Of a stretch of 64,000 nucleotides of DNA, positions 53,340 through 61,337 are shown piece after piece. The notes beneath the pieces are model-generated. The model searched no databases. It saw only the letters and a list, made by a program, of their open reading frames with translations, and was not told the origin of the DNA. The position numbers and the translations under genes were made by a program. Numbering within the stretch: position 1 is the stretch's first letter; the number at the start of each line of letters is the position of its first letter. Source of the stretch: Lachnospiraceae bacterium MD335 (GTDB lineage Bacteria; Bacillota; Clostridia; Lachnospirales; Lachnospiraceae); NCBI GenBank assembly GCA_000403335.2, contig KE159617.1:1138917-1202916 (forward strand), in the 5' to 3' direction.

Positions 53340-53786
53340 ATGAAATACAAGGAAGAAGTAAAAGACTTATTTTCGGTTTCAGAAGATTATTATTTTGCAC
53401 ACTGTATCAGTGCGGATTTTGGCATGGGGAAAGGGATTGTTGTTGAATTTAACAAGCGATTTGATATGAAACACATATTACAGAGGAAATATCCCGAATA
53501 CGCAAAACATTTTATGGATTGCAAAATCAGCGGCGATTGTATTTTAGAAGGCAGAGTATTGAATCTCATTACAAAAGAGAGATATTTTCATAAACCAACC
53601 CTTGCAGCCATGAAAGCTACACTACAAAAAATGAAAGAGATATGTGAACGAGAAAGTATCTATAAAATTGCAATGCCGACTATTGGCGCAGGGCTTGATC
53701 GTTTGAAATGGGAAGATGTTGCAACCCAAATAAAGAATGTATTTGAAGATACAGAAATTGAAATTTTGGTTTGCAAATTAAAGTAG
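53340..53786 (+). CDS. Solitary TARG1/DarG-like macrodomain, ADP-ribosyl hydrolase candidate (array gene 4)
   Basis: The whole 148-residue protein is one macrodomain. Ligand-loop 1 is HCISADFGMGKGI, the LITKERYFHKPT block aligns with the TARG1 region containing catalytic Lys84, and PTIGAGLDRLKW holds the aspartate equivalent to TARG1 Asp125. TARG1 and the DarG antitoxin remove ADP-ribose from proteins or DNA, so an antitoxin or immunity role against an ADP-ribosylating toxin is plausible (inference). The DarG C-terminal domain and any DarT toxin are absent. Leader motif GAAAAATCGGGATTTG; AGAAAGGGCAGG before the ATG. Confidence 0.8.
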   Translation: MKYKEEVKDLFSVSEDYYFAHCISADFGMGKGIVVEFNKRFDMKHILQRKYPEYAKHFMDCKISGDCILEGRVLNLITKERYFHKPTLAAMKATLQKMKEICERESIYKIAMPTIGAGLDRLKWEDVATQIKNVFEDTEIEILVCKLK

Positions 53787-53865
53787 TTTTTTCGCACGAT
53801 CAATTTCTGTTTGCTGGAAAGAGAAATAGAATGAAAAAATCGGGTTTTTGAGAGGAGTAACTATC

Positions 53866-54204
53866 ATAGTTATTGATACATGGGAAAACGGTCAGTATAA
53901 AGAAATCTGGGTTTATTCAGAAGAAACAGATGATGATGAACGGGCGATGTGTGGATTGATAAATGGTGATTGGGGTTGGCTCAATTATTATAACGAGGAA
54001 TGTGACGCAGGATTAAGCTCCAGAAATCCGAACTATACTGGTACAGACGATAAAACCATGAATTTTATAATAAATGGTGAACTTGACCCATACCCTTTAT
54101 CTTGTGTGTTACCCGCAGAACAAGTGATGAAAGCCCTTGAATATTTTGAAAAGTATCATAAGTTGCCCACATTCATAACGTGGCATGATGATAATTTCGC
54201 TTAG
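53866..54204 (+). CDS. Imm1-family immunity protein, start codon uncertain (array gene 5)
   Basis: The frame encodes an Imm1-like immunity protein: NGDWGWLNYYNEECDAG, then LSSRNPNYTG, and a C-terminal FITWHDD. Imm1 proteins neutralise nuclease and other polymorphic toxins. No ATG, GTG or TTG lies at a usable distance from AGAGGAG (53851-53857); the best-spaced codon is ATA at 53866, with ATC 53863 and ATT 53872 nearby. It therefore uses a rare start or has lost its ATG. Leader motif GAAAAAATCGGGTTTTTG lies upstream. A terminator follows at 54241. Confidence 0.7.
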   Translation: MVIDTWENGQYKEIWVYSEETDDDERAMCGLINGDWGWLNYYNEECDAGLSSRNPNYTGTDDKTMNFIINGELDPYPLSCVLPAEQVMKALEYFEKYHKLPTFITWHDDNFA

Positions 54205-54240
54205 AAAATTCCAGTTTTCCAGGCAGAATCACTGCGTCCA

Positions 54241-54279
54241 GAGTCAACAGACTTGTGAGAAATTACAGTTTGTTGGCTC
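54241..54279 (+). terminator. Terminator closing the small-gene array
   Basis: GAGTCAACAGAC pairs with GTTTGTTGGCTC (two imperfect positions), followed by TCTTT. It separates the array from the lipoprotein/exporter operon. The rest of 54280-54396 shows TATAAT at 54355 but no -35 at proper spacing. Confidence 0.65.
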
Positions 54280-54396
54280 TCTTTATGTAAAGAACGAAGC
54301 TGTTTCTCCGCAAACTTTTTTCTATTCCTTGACCACATTTTGACTTTTGGCTTTTATAATAAAAGTCGAATCTAAAGCAAGTAGGGAGGATGGACG

Positions 54397-55434
54397 ATGC
54401 GAAAGAGATTCTTATCATTAACTATGATTTTTGGTTTGTCATTTGCTGTGGCGGCCTGCGGAAATTATAACATTGCGGACGAGAATGCCCCGCCGCAAAC
54501 TGTAGAAGAAGACCCATTCGCCGGGGCGCAGGAGGACGGAGATTTAGGGTTTCTCAGCCATGGGGAAGCAGATCCCGCCAGAGCGGATGACCAGAGTGTT
54601 TTGCCTTATGAGTATCATGGCGGAGAATTTGTCCTGGACTATCAGTTTGTGTCAGAAGGGAAATTGGACAGCATTGGTTTCCTGCTTTTTTTAGACGGAA
54701 AGCCGCAAGCCTACAAGGTGAACGACACGGGGGCGGAATACGAGTATCTCCACTGCTTTCGGACATCAGAAAAGCACGAAGAGAAATTTTCCTTTGTGTT
54801 CACACCGGACACAGGGAAAAAGGGTGATACCCTGAATATGACGGTCGTGAGCGTCACCAGGCCCGATTTCCAGCCTGATATGAAAGAAACCTCAAGCTAT
54901 GGCTGGTATCATCAGAGTTTTGAAAGGGTGCTGAAACTGCACTTTAATGAGGATGCTCCGGAAAATGACAGCATGAATGGAGAAAGTATCACTGCTTTTC
55001 GTGATGTCAGCATTTCAGAGGAAAAAGTCACTTCTTCTTTTATTGAGAATGAGCTTGTGAGAGCAGGATGGAATGACGTTACGATGGATACCCTGGATAA
55101 CAGTGTCTATTGGACACTTGTCTATGACGGCGAGGTGGTGTATGACAATATCAACCTTACCGGGAAAGATACGCTTACCGTGCGCTACACCCTTTGTGGA
55201 ACGCCAGGCGCAAGATATGGCATATCATTTTTCTTAAATCATAAGCCTATATCTTTTGAGGGAGCGGTTTCCTGTGATGTCACATTAAGCAAAGGAAATG
55301 TGTGGATCATTGAAGCAACCATAGATACCGCTAAGTTGGATGGTTTCAATACTTTTTATGCGACAGCCGTCGCAGCGGACGGAAATTCAGTTACAAGTAA
55401 AACAGGTTCAATTTTATTATACAAGGAGGACTAA
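54397..55434 (+). CDS. Lipoprotein of the exporter operon
   Basis: 345 residues with a lipoprotein signal ending AVAAC (C21). After an acidic linker, the mature part appears to contain two beta-rich domains (about 65-185 and about 205-340), with stretches such as VLDYQFVSEGKLDSIGFLLF. No enzyme motif seen. First gene of an operon with a second lipoprotein and an ABC exporter. AGGGAGG precedes the ATG. Could be a substrate-binding or self-protection lipoprotein (inference). Confidence 0.75.
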   Translation: MRKRFLSLTMIFGLSFAVAACGNYNIADENAPPQTVEEDPFAGAQEDGDLGFLSHGEADPARADDQSVLPYEYHGGEFVLDYQFVSEGKLDSIGFLLFLDGKPQAYKVNDTGAEYEYLHCFRTSEKHEEKFSFVFTPDTGKKGDTLNMTVVSVTRPDFQPDMKETSSYGWYHQSFERVLKLHFNEDAPENDSMNGESITAFRDVSISEEKVTSSFIENELVRAGWNDVTMDTLDNSVYWTLVYDGEVVYDNINLTGKDTLTVRYTLCGTPGARYGISFFLNHKPISFEGAVSCDVTLSKGNVWIIEATIDTAKLDGFNTFYATAVAADGNSVTSKTGSILLYKED

Positions 55435-55436
55435 GG

Positions 55437-55559
55437 TTGAATAAATTCTCTGATGAGCAATTTATTCAACCAAGAATTTGTGCCGAAGCGTCACAAATTC
55501 TGTTGATCGCAGAGCAGAATCTAAAATTCTGCTCGCGTCCTCAGCGTAAAACGCTTCGG
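55437..55559 (+). promoter_or_regulatory. Cluster of four RNA hairpins with a long-range complement
   Basis: In order: TTGAATAAATT/AATTTATTCAA (55437-55469); AGAATTTGTG/CACAAATTCT (55473-55501); GAGCAGAAT/ATTCTGCTC (55512-55534); AGCGT/ACGCT (55543-55555). The loop of hairpin 2, CCGAAGCGT (55483-55491), is the exact complement of ACGCTTCGG (55551-55559), which ends just before the ribosome site of the next gene. The fourth hairpin and this long-range pairing exclude each other, so the spacer could switch ribosome access. Confidence 0.55.
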
Positions 55560-55572
55560 AATGGAGGAAAAA

Positions 55573-56841
55573 ATGAAAACAAAATGGATGTGTATGATAC
55601 TTATGCTTGCTTTGGCTCTTAATCTGTCGGCCTGCGGGAACAGACAGGAGAATGGGAACAGCTCTGAATATGGAGCCATAAACATGGATCCGCAATCCGA
55701 AGAAAATGATTTATCGGAAAATACCGGAAATGAAAGCAGCAACATAAACGTGATTAATTTGCAGGATAACGGTACAGATAAAAATATGATGGCGGTCAGC
55801 AGCTTCAAGGATTCCGCTTTTTCAGGAAAGGTCAGCGGCTGCTATTATGCCGGTGGAAGCCGGATTATCGTTGCGGCGGATAAACTTTATCTTTGCGATA
55901 CAGGGAAAGGCGAAACAATCGCAAGTGCGGATATTTCCATGGAAGATTTATGCGTACAGACCTTTACAGACGGCTACTTTGTTGTGGGTCAGGGAAAGGC
56001 TGGCGGCGGCAACGGTTCATTTGCTGCATCAGAAAGCGGTGGTATCAATGGATACATACTGAATAAGGACTTTGCTATTCAGGATACCATTTCCTTTAGC
56101 GGATTATTAAGTGATGATTTTATTGTGCAGATCACAGGGATCGCTGTTTCACAGGACGGAAAACAAGTTGCTTTCGGCGGACTTTCGGGGCTTTACCTTT
56201 ATGATGTTTCTTCCCGGAAGGTTCGTACCATTCTGAACTATTCCGAAAAAGGCACGGTAGGTAATATGCAGATTGTAACTATGGACAGCCTTACCTTTAC
56301 TGGGAACAACACTTTAGTCTATGTAGGCATGGCTACAGATACCTCCATTGGCGGAGAGGGGGTCAGTGTTTATGGTACAGTATCCACTGACAGCGCAAAT
56401 CTCACGATTACCAAAAAGGGGGATTATAAAGTGGATACGGAAGAAGTGCAAAAGGGCGGAAACCTGCTTTTTATGCCCCAGAGTTTTGACAAAAATAATG
56501 GAACCCTGCTGATGCTTGATACCATATCCAATACAGAAAAAACGATGTCGTTCTCAAGTCGCAGTGAGGGAAAAGACGGTGTTTACTGCTCCGGGCAGGG
56601 AAAATATGTGGCTACTGCTATTTTGAAAAAAAACAGTGTTACAATCAACATTTATGATACGACATCGGGGAAAAAAATCCATACGGAAACCGTTCAGGAC
56701 AGCAACAGCACCTATTTCATGCGTATCCCTCAGATATTGATTTTAGATGAGTCTGGCACCTGTATTGTTGTGCTTGGACGGGGTATTGACGAGGTAAGCA
56801 CCTTGATAACAACCTTTAGCTTTGCGGGTAATTCCCTATGA
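55573..56841 (+). CDS. Lipoprotein with beta-propeller-like repeats
   Basis: 422 residues from ATG 55573 (GGAGG upstream). A lipoprotein signal ends NLSAC. From about residue 70 there are repeating beta blades (IIVAADKLYLCDTGKG, VAFGGLSGLYLYDVSSRKV), suggesting a WD/NHL-type beta-propeller anchored outside the membrane. The stop overlaps the ATPase start by ATGA. Same operon as the 54397 lipoprotein and ABC exporter. Confidence 0.75.
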   Translation: MKTKWMCMILMLALALNLSACGNRQENGNSSEYGAINMDPQSEENDLSENTGNESSNINVINLQDNGTDKNMMAVSSFKDSAFSGKVSGCYYAGGSRIIVAADKLYLCDTGKGETIASADISMEDLCVQTFTDGYFVVGQGKAGGGNGSFAASESGGINGYILNKDFAIQDTISFSGLLSDDFIVQITGIAVSQDGKQVAFGGLSGLYLYDVSSRKVRTILNYSEKGTVGNMQIVTMDSLTFTGNNTLVYVGMATDTSIGGEGVSVYGTVSTDSANLTITKKGDYKVDTEEVQKGGNLLFMPQSFDKNNGTLLMLDTISNTEKTMSFSSRSEGKDGVYCSGQGKYVATAILKKNSVTINIYDTTSGKKIHTETVQDSNSTYFMRIPQILILDESGTCIVVLGRGIDEVSTLITTFSFAGNSL

Positions 56842-57731
56842 AAATATCATTGCGAAATATTTCAAAGCAGTACAAGGGCATGTCTGCCCTGGGCAAGTAT
56901 GCCAAAGGCATATATGCCTTAAAGGATTTTACCACGGAACTCACGGAGGGTGTCTATGGGCTTTTGGGCGCTAACGGTGCGGGAAAGACGACACTGATCA
57001 ATATCTTTGTGGGTATTTTGGGAAGCGATGGCGGAACGGTTTTGATTGACGGACAGGATGCAAGGACACTGGGGAAGGATTTCCTGTCAAAAATCGGATA
57101 TATGCCGCAATATCCTTTTCTTTACCGGGATTTTACAGTGATGGATTTTCTGCTGTATATGTGTGCGTTGAAAGGAATCCCTGACGAACAGGGAAAAAGA
57201 CGGGCTTTGGAGCTTCTGGACATTGTCAATCTTTCAGATGCTAAAGATAAAAAGATTGGCGCTCTTTCCGGTGGTATGCGGCAGAGGGTCGGCATTGTCC
57301 AGGCGATGCTGGGCGATCCTGAAATTCTTATTTTGGATGAGCCGACAGCAGGGCTTGATCCCAGTGAACGTATCCGCTTCCGCAACCTGATCTCAAAATT
57401 CGCACAGGGGCGGACAGTTTTGCTGGCCACCCATATCGTTTCCGATGTGGAGTGTATCGCAAAGGAGATTATGATCTTAAAGGAAGGCTCCTTAATAACC
57501 CAGGGAACTACCGACACATTAGAACAGAATATCTATGGGAAAGTGTGGGAGGTGACAGTAAACGGGGAAGACGCTGCCAGACTTGGCAGCCAATATTATG
57601 TCAGCAATATGAAACAGCAGGGGGAATGCTTTTTAGTAAGAATCGTAAGCGATACGCTGCCTGCTTCAGACGCAGTAAAGGTTTCCCCTAACTTGGAAGA
57701 TGTATTTCTGTATTACTTCCGTGGGCAATGA
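56838..57731 (+). CDS. ABC exporter ATP-binding protein (BcrA/NatA type)
   Basis: 297 residues. Walker A GANGAGKTT, Q-loop MPQYPFLY, signature LSGGMRQR, Walker B ILILDEPTAGLDP, H-loop ATHIVSDV, then a short C-terminal domain. This class energises exporters for lantibiotics, bacitracin or sodium. It is coupled to the propeller lipoprotein by ATGA overlap. Its stop codon lies in the first copy of a 15-bp direct repeat that flanks a hairpin insert. Confidence 0.92.
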   Translation: MKISLRNISKQYKGMSALGKYAKGIYALKDFTTELTEGVYGLLGANGAGKTTLINIFVGILGSDGGTVLIDGQDARTLGKDFLSKIGYMPQYPFLYRDFTVMDFLLYMCALKGIPDEQGKRRALELLDIVNLSDAKDKKIGALSGGMRQRVGIVQAMLGDPEILILDEPTAGLDPSERIRFRNLISKFAQGRTVLLATHIVSDVECIAKEIMILKEGSLITQGTTDTLEQNIYGKVWEVTVNGEDAARLGSQYYVSNMKQQGECFLVRIVSDTLPASDAVKVSPNLEDVFLYYFRGQ

Positions 57732-57803
57732 GCCAAGCGGACATGCTTGCATGTCCATTTGGCGAATGCCGCGAGAGTCGCAAGACCCTCCGTGGGCAAT
57801 GAG
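57718..57803. repeat. Hairpin insert flanked by a 15-bp direct repeat
   Basis: TCCGTGGGCAATGAG occurs at 57718-57732 and 57789-57803. Between them lies a long palindrome (GCCAA-GC-GGACATGC with GCATGTCC-AT-TTGGC) and a GCGA/TCGC hairpin. Removing one repeat plus the insert would leave the ATPase stop and next ribosome site at normal operon spacing, so this looks like a small insertion with a duplicated target. Confidence 0.6.
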
Positions 57804-57819
57804 TTAAGGGAGAGATAAT

Positions 57820-59061
57820 ATGACACGCTTAATCAAATATGAATTTTACAAATTATTCTGCAAGCGGTCAATACTTGTTGTACTCATATTGTTCAGTGTA
57901 ATGAACCTGTTCAAAATAAACAGCGAATTCCACTCGTATTCCTATCTGGCGGACGGAAATGACAGCCGCAGTTGGAACAGCGTGTATTGGCAGCTTTATG
58001 AGGATTACAGAGGGGAGATTACTGCTGAAAAAATTAATCATCTTCTTTCCATATATCAGCCGTTAGCAGACGCTACGGCTGATATGACAGCAAGCACAGC
58101 CAAAGACAATCCGGATATGATGACGGGGAATATATACAGTGACCGGAATATCCTGGAAAAATACTATGTGGATCCTATGGAATATTTCTATCATTATCGG
58201 ACTTATGCGCTTCAAGTGGCAGAGAGGGCAAAGGAAAATGCCGCTGTTTACAAAGAACGGGGGCAGACTTATGAAGCACGTAAAAACAGTGTGATCTATC
58301 ACCTTTATTCCGGGCGGAGCATAAAAGCCTTTGCCTATGAGGAAATGTATAACTATTATCTGAACTATGATTTTTCGGGCATATTGGTTTTATTTCTCTG
58401 TCTGTACGGGGTTGTCAATACCTTTGTCTGCGAAAAGGAAACACAGATGGATATGCTGCTGCTGACAAATCCGAGCGGCGGTAAAAAGACCACATTTGCT
58501 AAAATTGCTGCGGCTTCTTTGTTTGTAATCAGTGTGGCTATATGGTTTTCTGTTGTGGATTATATTGGTTTTGCGTATTTCTTCGGGACGGTACAAGGAG
58601 GGGATCTTCCGCTGTATGCTGTCAGCAATTTCAGCACGGCTGCGGTAAACTGTAATTTGTGGCAATATGCGATTCTGTCCGCAGTGATAAGGGCAGTCGG
58701 CGTATGGACGATGAGCATGGTGTTTCTATTGATTTCCTTGTTTGGGCACAGTGCCCTTGTTCCGTTTGTCGCTGATTTCGGAGCAGCCCTGTGTTTCATT
58801 ATTACAGGTGCGTCACAGAGCTGTTTCAGTAATGTCTGGCTCAAGATTATAAACCCATATTCGCTGCTTGCTAACCGCATACTATTTGGCAAGACCGAGT
58901 TTATTGGTTTTGCAGGATATCCGGTACAGAGTTTCCAGGCAGCAATTATTTTTAACATAACCGTAGGGGTGGTTTCCATAACGGCAATGATGATGCTTTC
59001 TAAAAGGAACGCTTATTGCCGGGGAAGGAGGATAAAATGTCTGGATTTATGTACGAAGTAA
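57820..59061 (+). CDS. ABC-2-type exporter membrane protein
   Basis: 413 residues. N-terminal helix (about 15-35), an extracytoplasmic loop of about 150 residues, then five to six helices (about 185-400), the usual ABC-2 layout. The C-terminus is basic. AAGGGAGAG precedes the ATG. It overlaps the next gene by 25 bp, so the two permease halves are co-translated. Confidence 0.8.
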   Translation: MTRLIKYEFYKLFCKRSILVVLILFSVMNLFKINSEFHSYSYLADGNDSRSWNSVYWQLYEDYRGEITAEKINHLLSIYQPLADATADMTASTAKDNPDMMTGNIYSDRNILEKYYVDPMEYFYHYRTYALQVAERAKENAAVYKERGQTYEARKNSVIYHLYSGRSIKAFAYEEMYNYYLNYDFSGILVLFLCLYGVVNTFVCEKETQMDMLLLTNPSGGKKTTFAKIAAASLFVISVAIWFSVVDYIGFAYFFGTVQGGDLPLYAVSNFSTAAVNCNLWQYAILSAVIRAVGVWTMSMVFLLISLFGHSALVPFVADFGAALCFIITGASQSCFSNVWLKIINPYSLLANRILFGKTEFIGFAGYPVQSFQAAIIFNITVGVVSITAMMMLSKRNAYCRGRRIKCLDLCTK

Positions 59062-61046
59062 AAAAGATTATGCTCCGGCAAAGGGGGCTGTTCTATATTG
59101 CCCTTGTCCTGCTCTTTGGCACGGTCTGGCTTGCCTTGTCCGACAACCCTTATGACAGTGCGATGGAGCGGTATAAAAATGAATATGAATGGTATCTGGA
59201 AAAGGTAAAAGGATACTGCACCGAGGAATCTTCCCTTTATCTGGAGCGGGAGGCGGAGAGGATTGCAAAAGCGAAGGAGAGGCAGAACAGCCTTTTGGAG
59301 AACTACTATGACGGGAAGATTAGTGAAAGTGAATATAAAAAAGAGAGCCGGGAAATAGAGAAGGTTCTGGAGCGTCAAAATGGATTTGAGGTTATCTATC
59401 AGCAGTATCTCTATATCTGCGAAAATGCGGAGAACCGCTGTTTTCTCCAGACAAACGGATGGATGGGGCTTCTTGGCAAAGGTACGCTTAATTTCATTCT
59501 CTTCCTTGGCATTTTGCTGATTGTTACGCCTGTTTTCTGTTCTGAGTACAGCTGCCAGATGGACACCCTGATCCTGACTGCAAGGGAGGGGCGAAAAAGC
59601 GCTCTGTATAAGCTGCTCATTATTACCACGGTTGTCCTCTTCCTGTCGCTTTGCATTTCGCTTATTGAATACGGATTTTACAGGTTCAAATACGGACTGC
59701 CGGATGGGGATTATCCGATTCAGAGCATTCGTTACTTTGCAGACAGCAGCAAGGGTATGTCGCTGCTGGAGGGATATGTATTGATAGGGCTGCTCCGGAT
59801 GTTTGGCAGTGTGTTTCTTACGATACTCCTGATGTTCATTTCCGTTTTGGCAAAAAAGTATGCGGTCACCCTGCTGACTGGTGCGGTGTCCGTGATGATT
59901 CCCTATATAGGCTTATCGAAAACCAGCATTTACCGTCTGCCGCTGTCGCTGCCGTTTCTGCTTGGAACAGACTTTTTTGCAGGGGATATTGTTATGAGCG
60001 ATGCCCTGACGGGGGATGAGAAAATTATTTTTGCGGAGGTTGACACGGTTACGCTATTGACCTTGCTCTTTGTATCCGTGCTTTTGTGTACTTTGGCTGT
60101 TGTCTGGATTTTACGGCGCAATTCTAACAGATGGCTGATGAAATCAGGGCAAAAGAAGCGTGGGGCGGCTTTCGCTGTCATGTTTGGCCTGACATTTGCA
60201 GTGACGGGATGTTCAGGCCGTGGAAAAACGGGAAGCGTTGTCTATAATTCATCGGCAGGCTATGACTGTATGGGATATGAAATCATACGGGATGCAGGGA
60301 ATTTTGAGTATTCTCTCAAAAATACTTCTACGGGAGAAACATATCCTTTAGCACGTTCCCCTATGTTTGGGGTATTTTCTGATGAAGAAGAAATATGTGC
60401 GTTTTATGTGTGTCCGCCATATCTGTATTACACCACATCGGTTATGGAAAGCTATGTCAACCGAGTGGGAAACTATAACAGCGATATAACGAAAGTGTCG
60501 GTTGTAGAGTTGAATCTGAATACCTTTGAGGAAAAAACAATCTTTGAGCAGATGACGAATTCCGGGCGTTCTCTTTTGGGCATTGACTATGAAACGGGGG
60601 ATAAATGGAAGTTCCTGGATTTTCACCACGCTTTTTTCCTGAATGACGATAACCTGTTTTTCATTGGCAATGATGGCATAACAAAAGTAAACCGGTATAC
60701 AGGAAAAACTGTAAAGCTCGACATTCCTGCAAACGGAAATATTTCATTCGATGGGGAAAGCATTTTTTACAAAAATGAACAGGGGGTTTTAACAAGATAT
60801 GACGTTTCCGGTAATGAAACTTACACTTATAAAAATATAGTTGCATATGATTTCTGTATGGATGAGCAGTCAATCTATTATGTTTCCAGGACGGACGGCG
60901 GAGACTTGTATTCCTGCGGCAAGGACGGGAATAACAAGGAATTGATCAGTCATATACCTGCAATGTCTGTTACCTGTGATACAGGAAATATTTATGTGTT
61001 ATCAAAAGAAAGTGGTGAGGAAATCGCTTTACCAAAAAGCCATTGA
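59037..61046 (+). CDS. ABC-2 permease fused to a lipoprotein-like beta-propeller domain
   Basis: 669 residues from ATG 59037 (GGGGAAGGAGG upstream). Residues about 1-360 are an ABC-2-type permease with a long extracytoplasmic coiled-coil loop (about 45-130). At residue 368 a new methionine begins a textbook lipoprotein signal: basic KSGQKKRG, a hydrophobic run, then the lipobox VTGC with C392. The following 275 residues are beta-propeller-like (blades such as FFIGNDGITKVNRYTGKT). It is either a true fusion that uses the lipobox helix as a membrane segment, or a gene with an internal start at 60138. Confidence 0.8.
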   Translation: MSGFMYEVKKIMLRQRGLFYIALVLLFGTVWLALSDNPYDSAMERYKNEYEWYLEKVKGYCTEESSLYLEREAERIAKAKERQNSLLENYYDGKISESEYKKESREIEKVLERQNGFEVIYQQYLYICENAENRCFLQTNGWMGLLGKGTLNFILFLGILLIVTPVFCSEYSCQMDTLILTAREGRKSALYKLLIITTVVLFLSLCISLIEYGFYRFKYGLPDGDYPIQSIRYFADSSKGMSLLEGYVLIGLLRMFGSVFLTILLMFISVLAKKYAVTLLTGAVSVMIPYIGLSKTSIYRLPLSLPFLLGTDFFAGDIVMSDALTGDEKIIFAEVDTVTLLTLLFVSVLLCTLAVVWILRRNSNRWLMKSGQKKRGAAFAVMFGLTFAVTGCSGRGKTGSVVYNSSAGYDCMGYEIIRDAGNFEYSLKNTSTGETYPLARSPMFGVFSDEEEICAFYVCPPYLYYTTSVMESYVNRVGNYNSDITKVSVVELNLNTFEEKTIFEQMTNSGRSLLGIDYETGDKWKFLDFHHAFFLNDDNLFFIGNDGITKVNRYTGKTVKLDIPANGNISFDGESIFYKNEQGVLTRYDVSGNETYTYKNIVAYDFCMDEQSIYYVSRTDGGDLYSCGKDGNNKELISHIPAMSVTCDTGNIYVLSKESGEEIALPKSH

Positions 61047-61113
61047 TTCCCGCGAGCAGCGAGCCAACGCAGTTCCTAAGTGAGGATATTGAAACGAGAT
61101 ATGCAATTCTGAG

Positions 61114-61209
61114 AGTCAAAAGCTGTTGGATGACGATTATCAGGAAAGTTTGGCACAGAGAATTGCAGAAGGAATTTCCAATGAAATAGGTAATTGCGAA
61201 ACTCGCTAA
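61114..61209 (+). pseudogene. Fragment resembling the C-terminus of an Amidase_3 cell-wall hydrolase
   Basis: About 31 codons read KLLDDDYQESLAQRIAEGIS and NEI before a stop, a pattern like the last helix of N-acetylmuramoyl-L-alanine amidases. Nothing upstream in frame continues the match. It is probably a leftover gene end; the short length makes this tentative. Confidence 0.35.
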
Positions 61210-61242
61210 GCTCGTTTGTAATCTTGATACAAAATGAGGATG

Positions 61243-61264
61243 AATTTGTGCAATGGCACAAATT
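61243..61264 (+). repeat. AATTTGTGC/GCACAAATT palindromic repeat
   Basis: The same 9-bp inverted repeat as at 44409-44430, here with loop AATG, in a spacer without genes. Between 61210 and 61337 I see nothing else of note. Confidence 0.6.
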
Positions 61265-61337
61265 TTCAGATGGAAATTTATAACCACTACATTTAGGCGC
61301 ACTTTAATAAGCTTATAACCTATAAAGTTGGTAAATC

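Noticed and set aside
53340-53786. A DarTG toxin-antitoxin pair
   Set aside because: No DarT-like gene is adjacent and the DarG C-terminal domain is missing; a free macrodomain fits better.
55437-55622. Open frame of 61 codons over the hairpin cluster
   Set aside because: It overlaps perfect inverted repeats and the start of the next lipoprotein gene and has no ribosome site or domain pattern.
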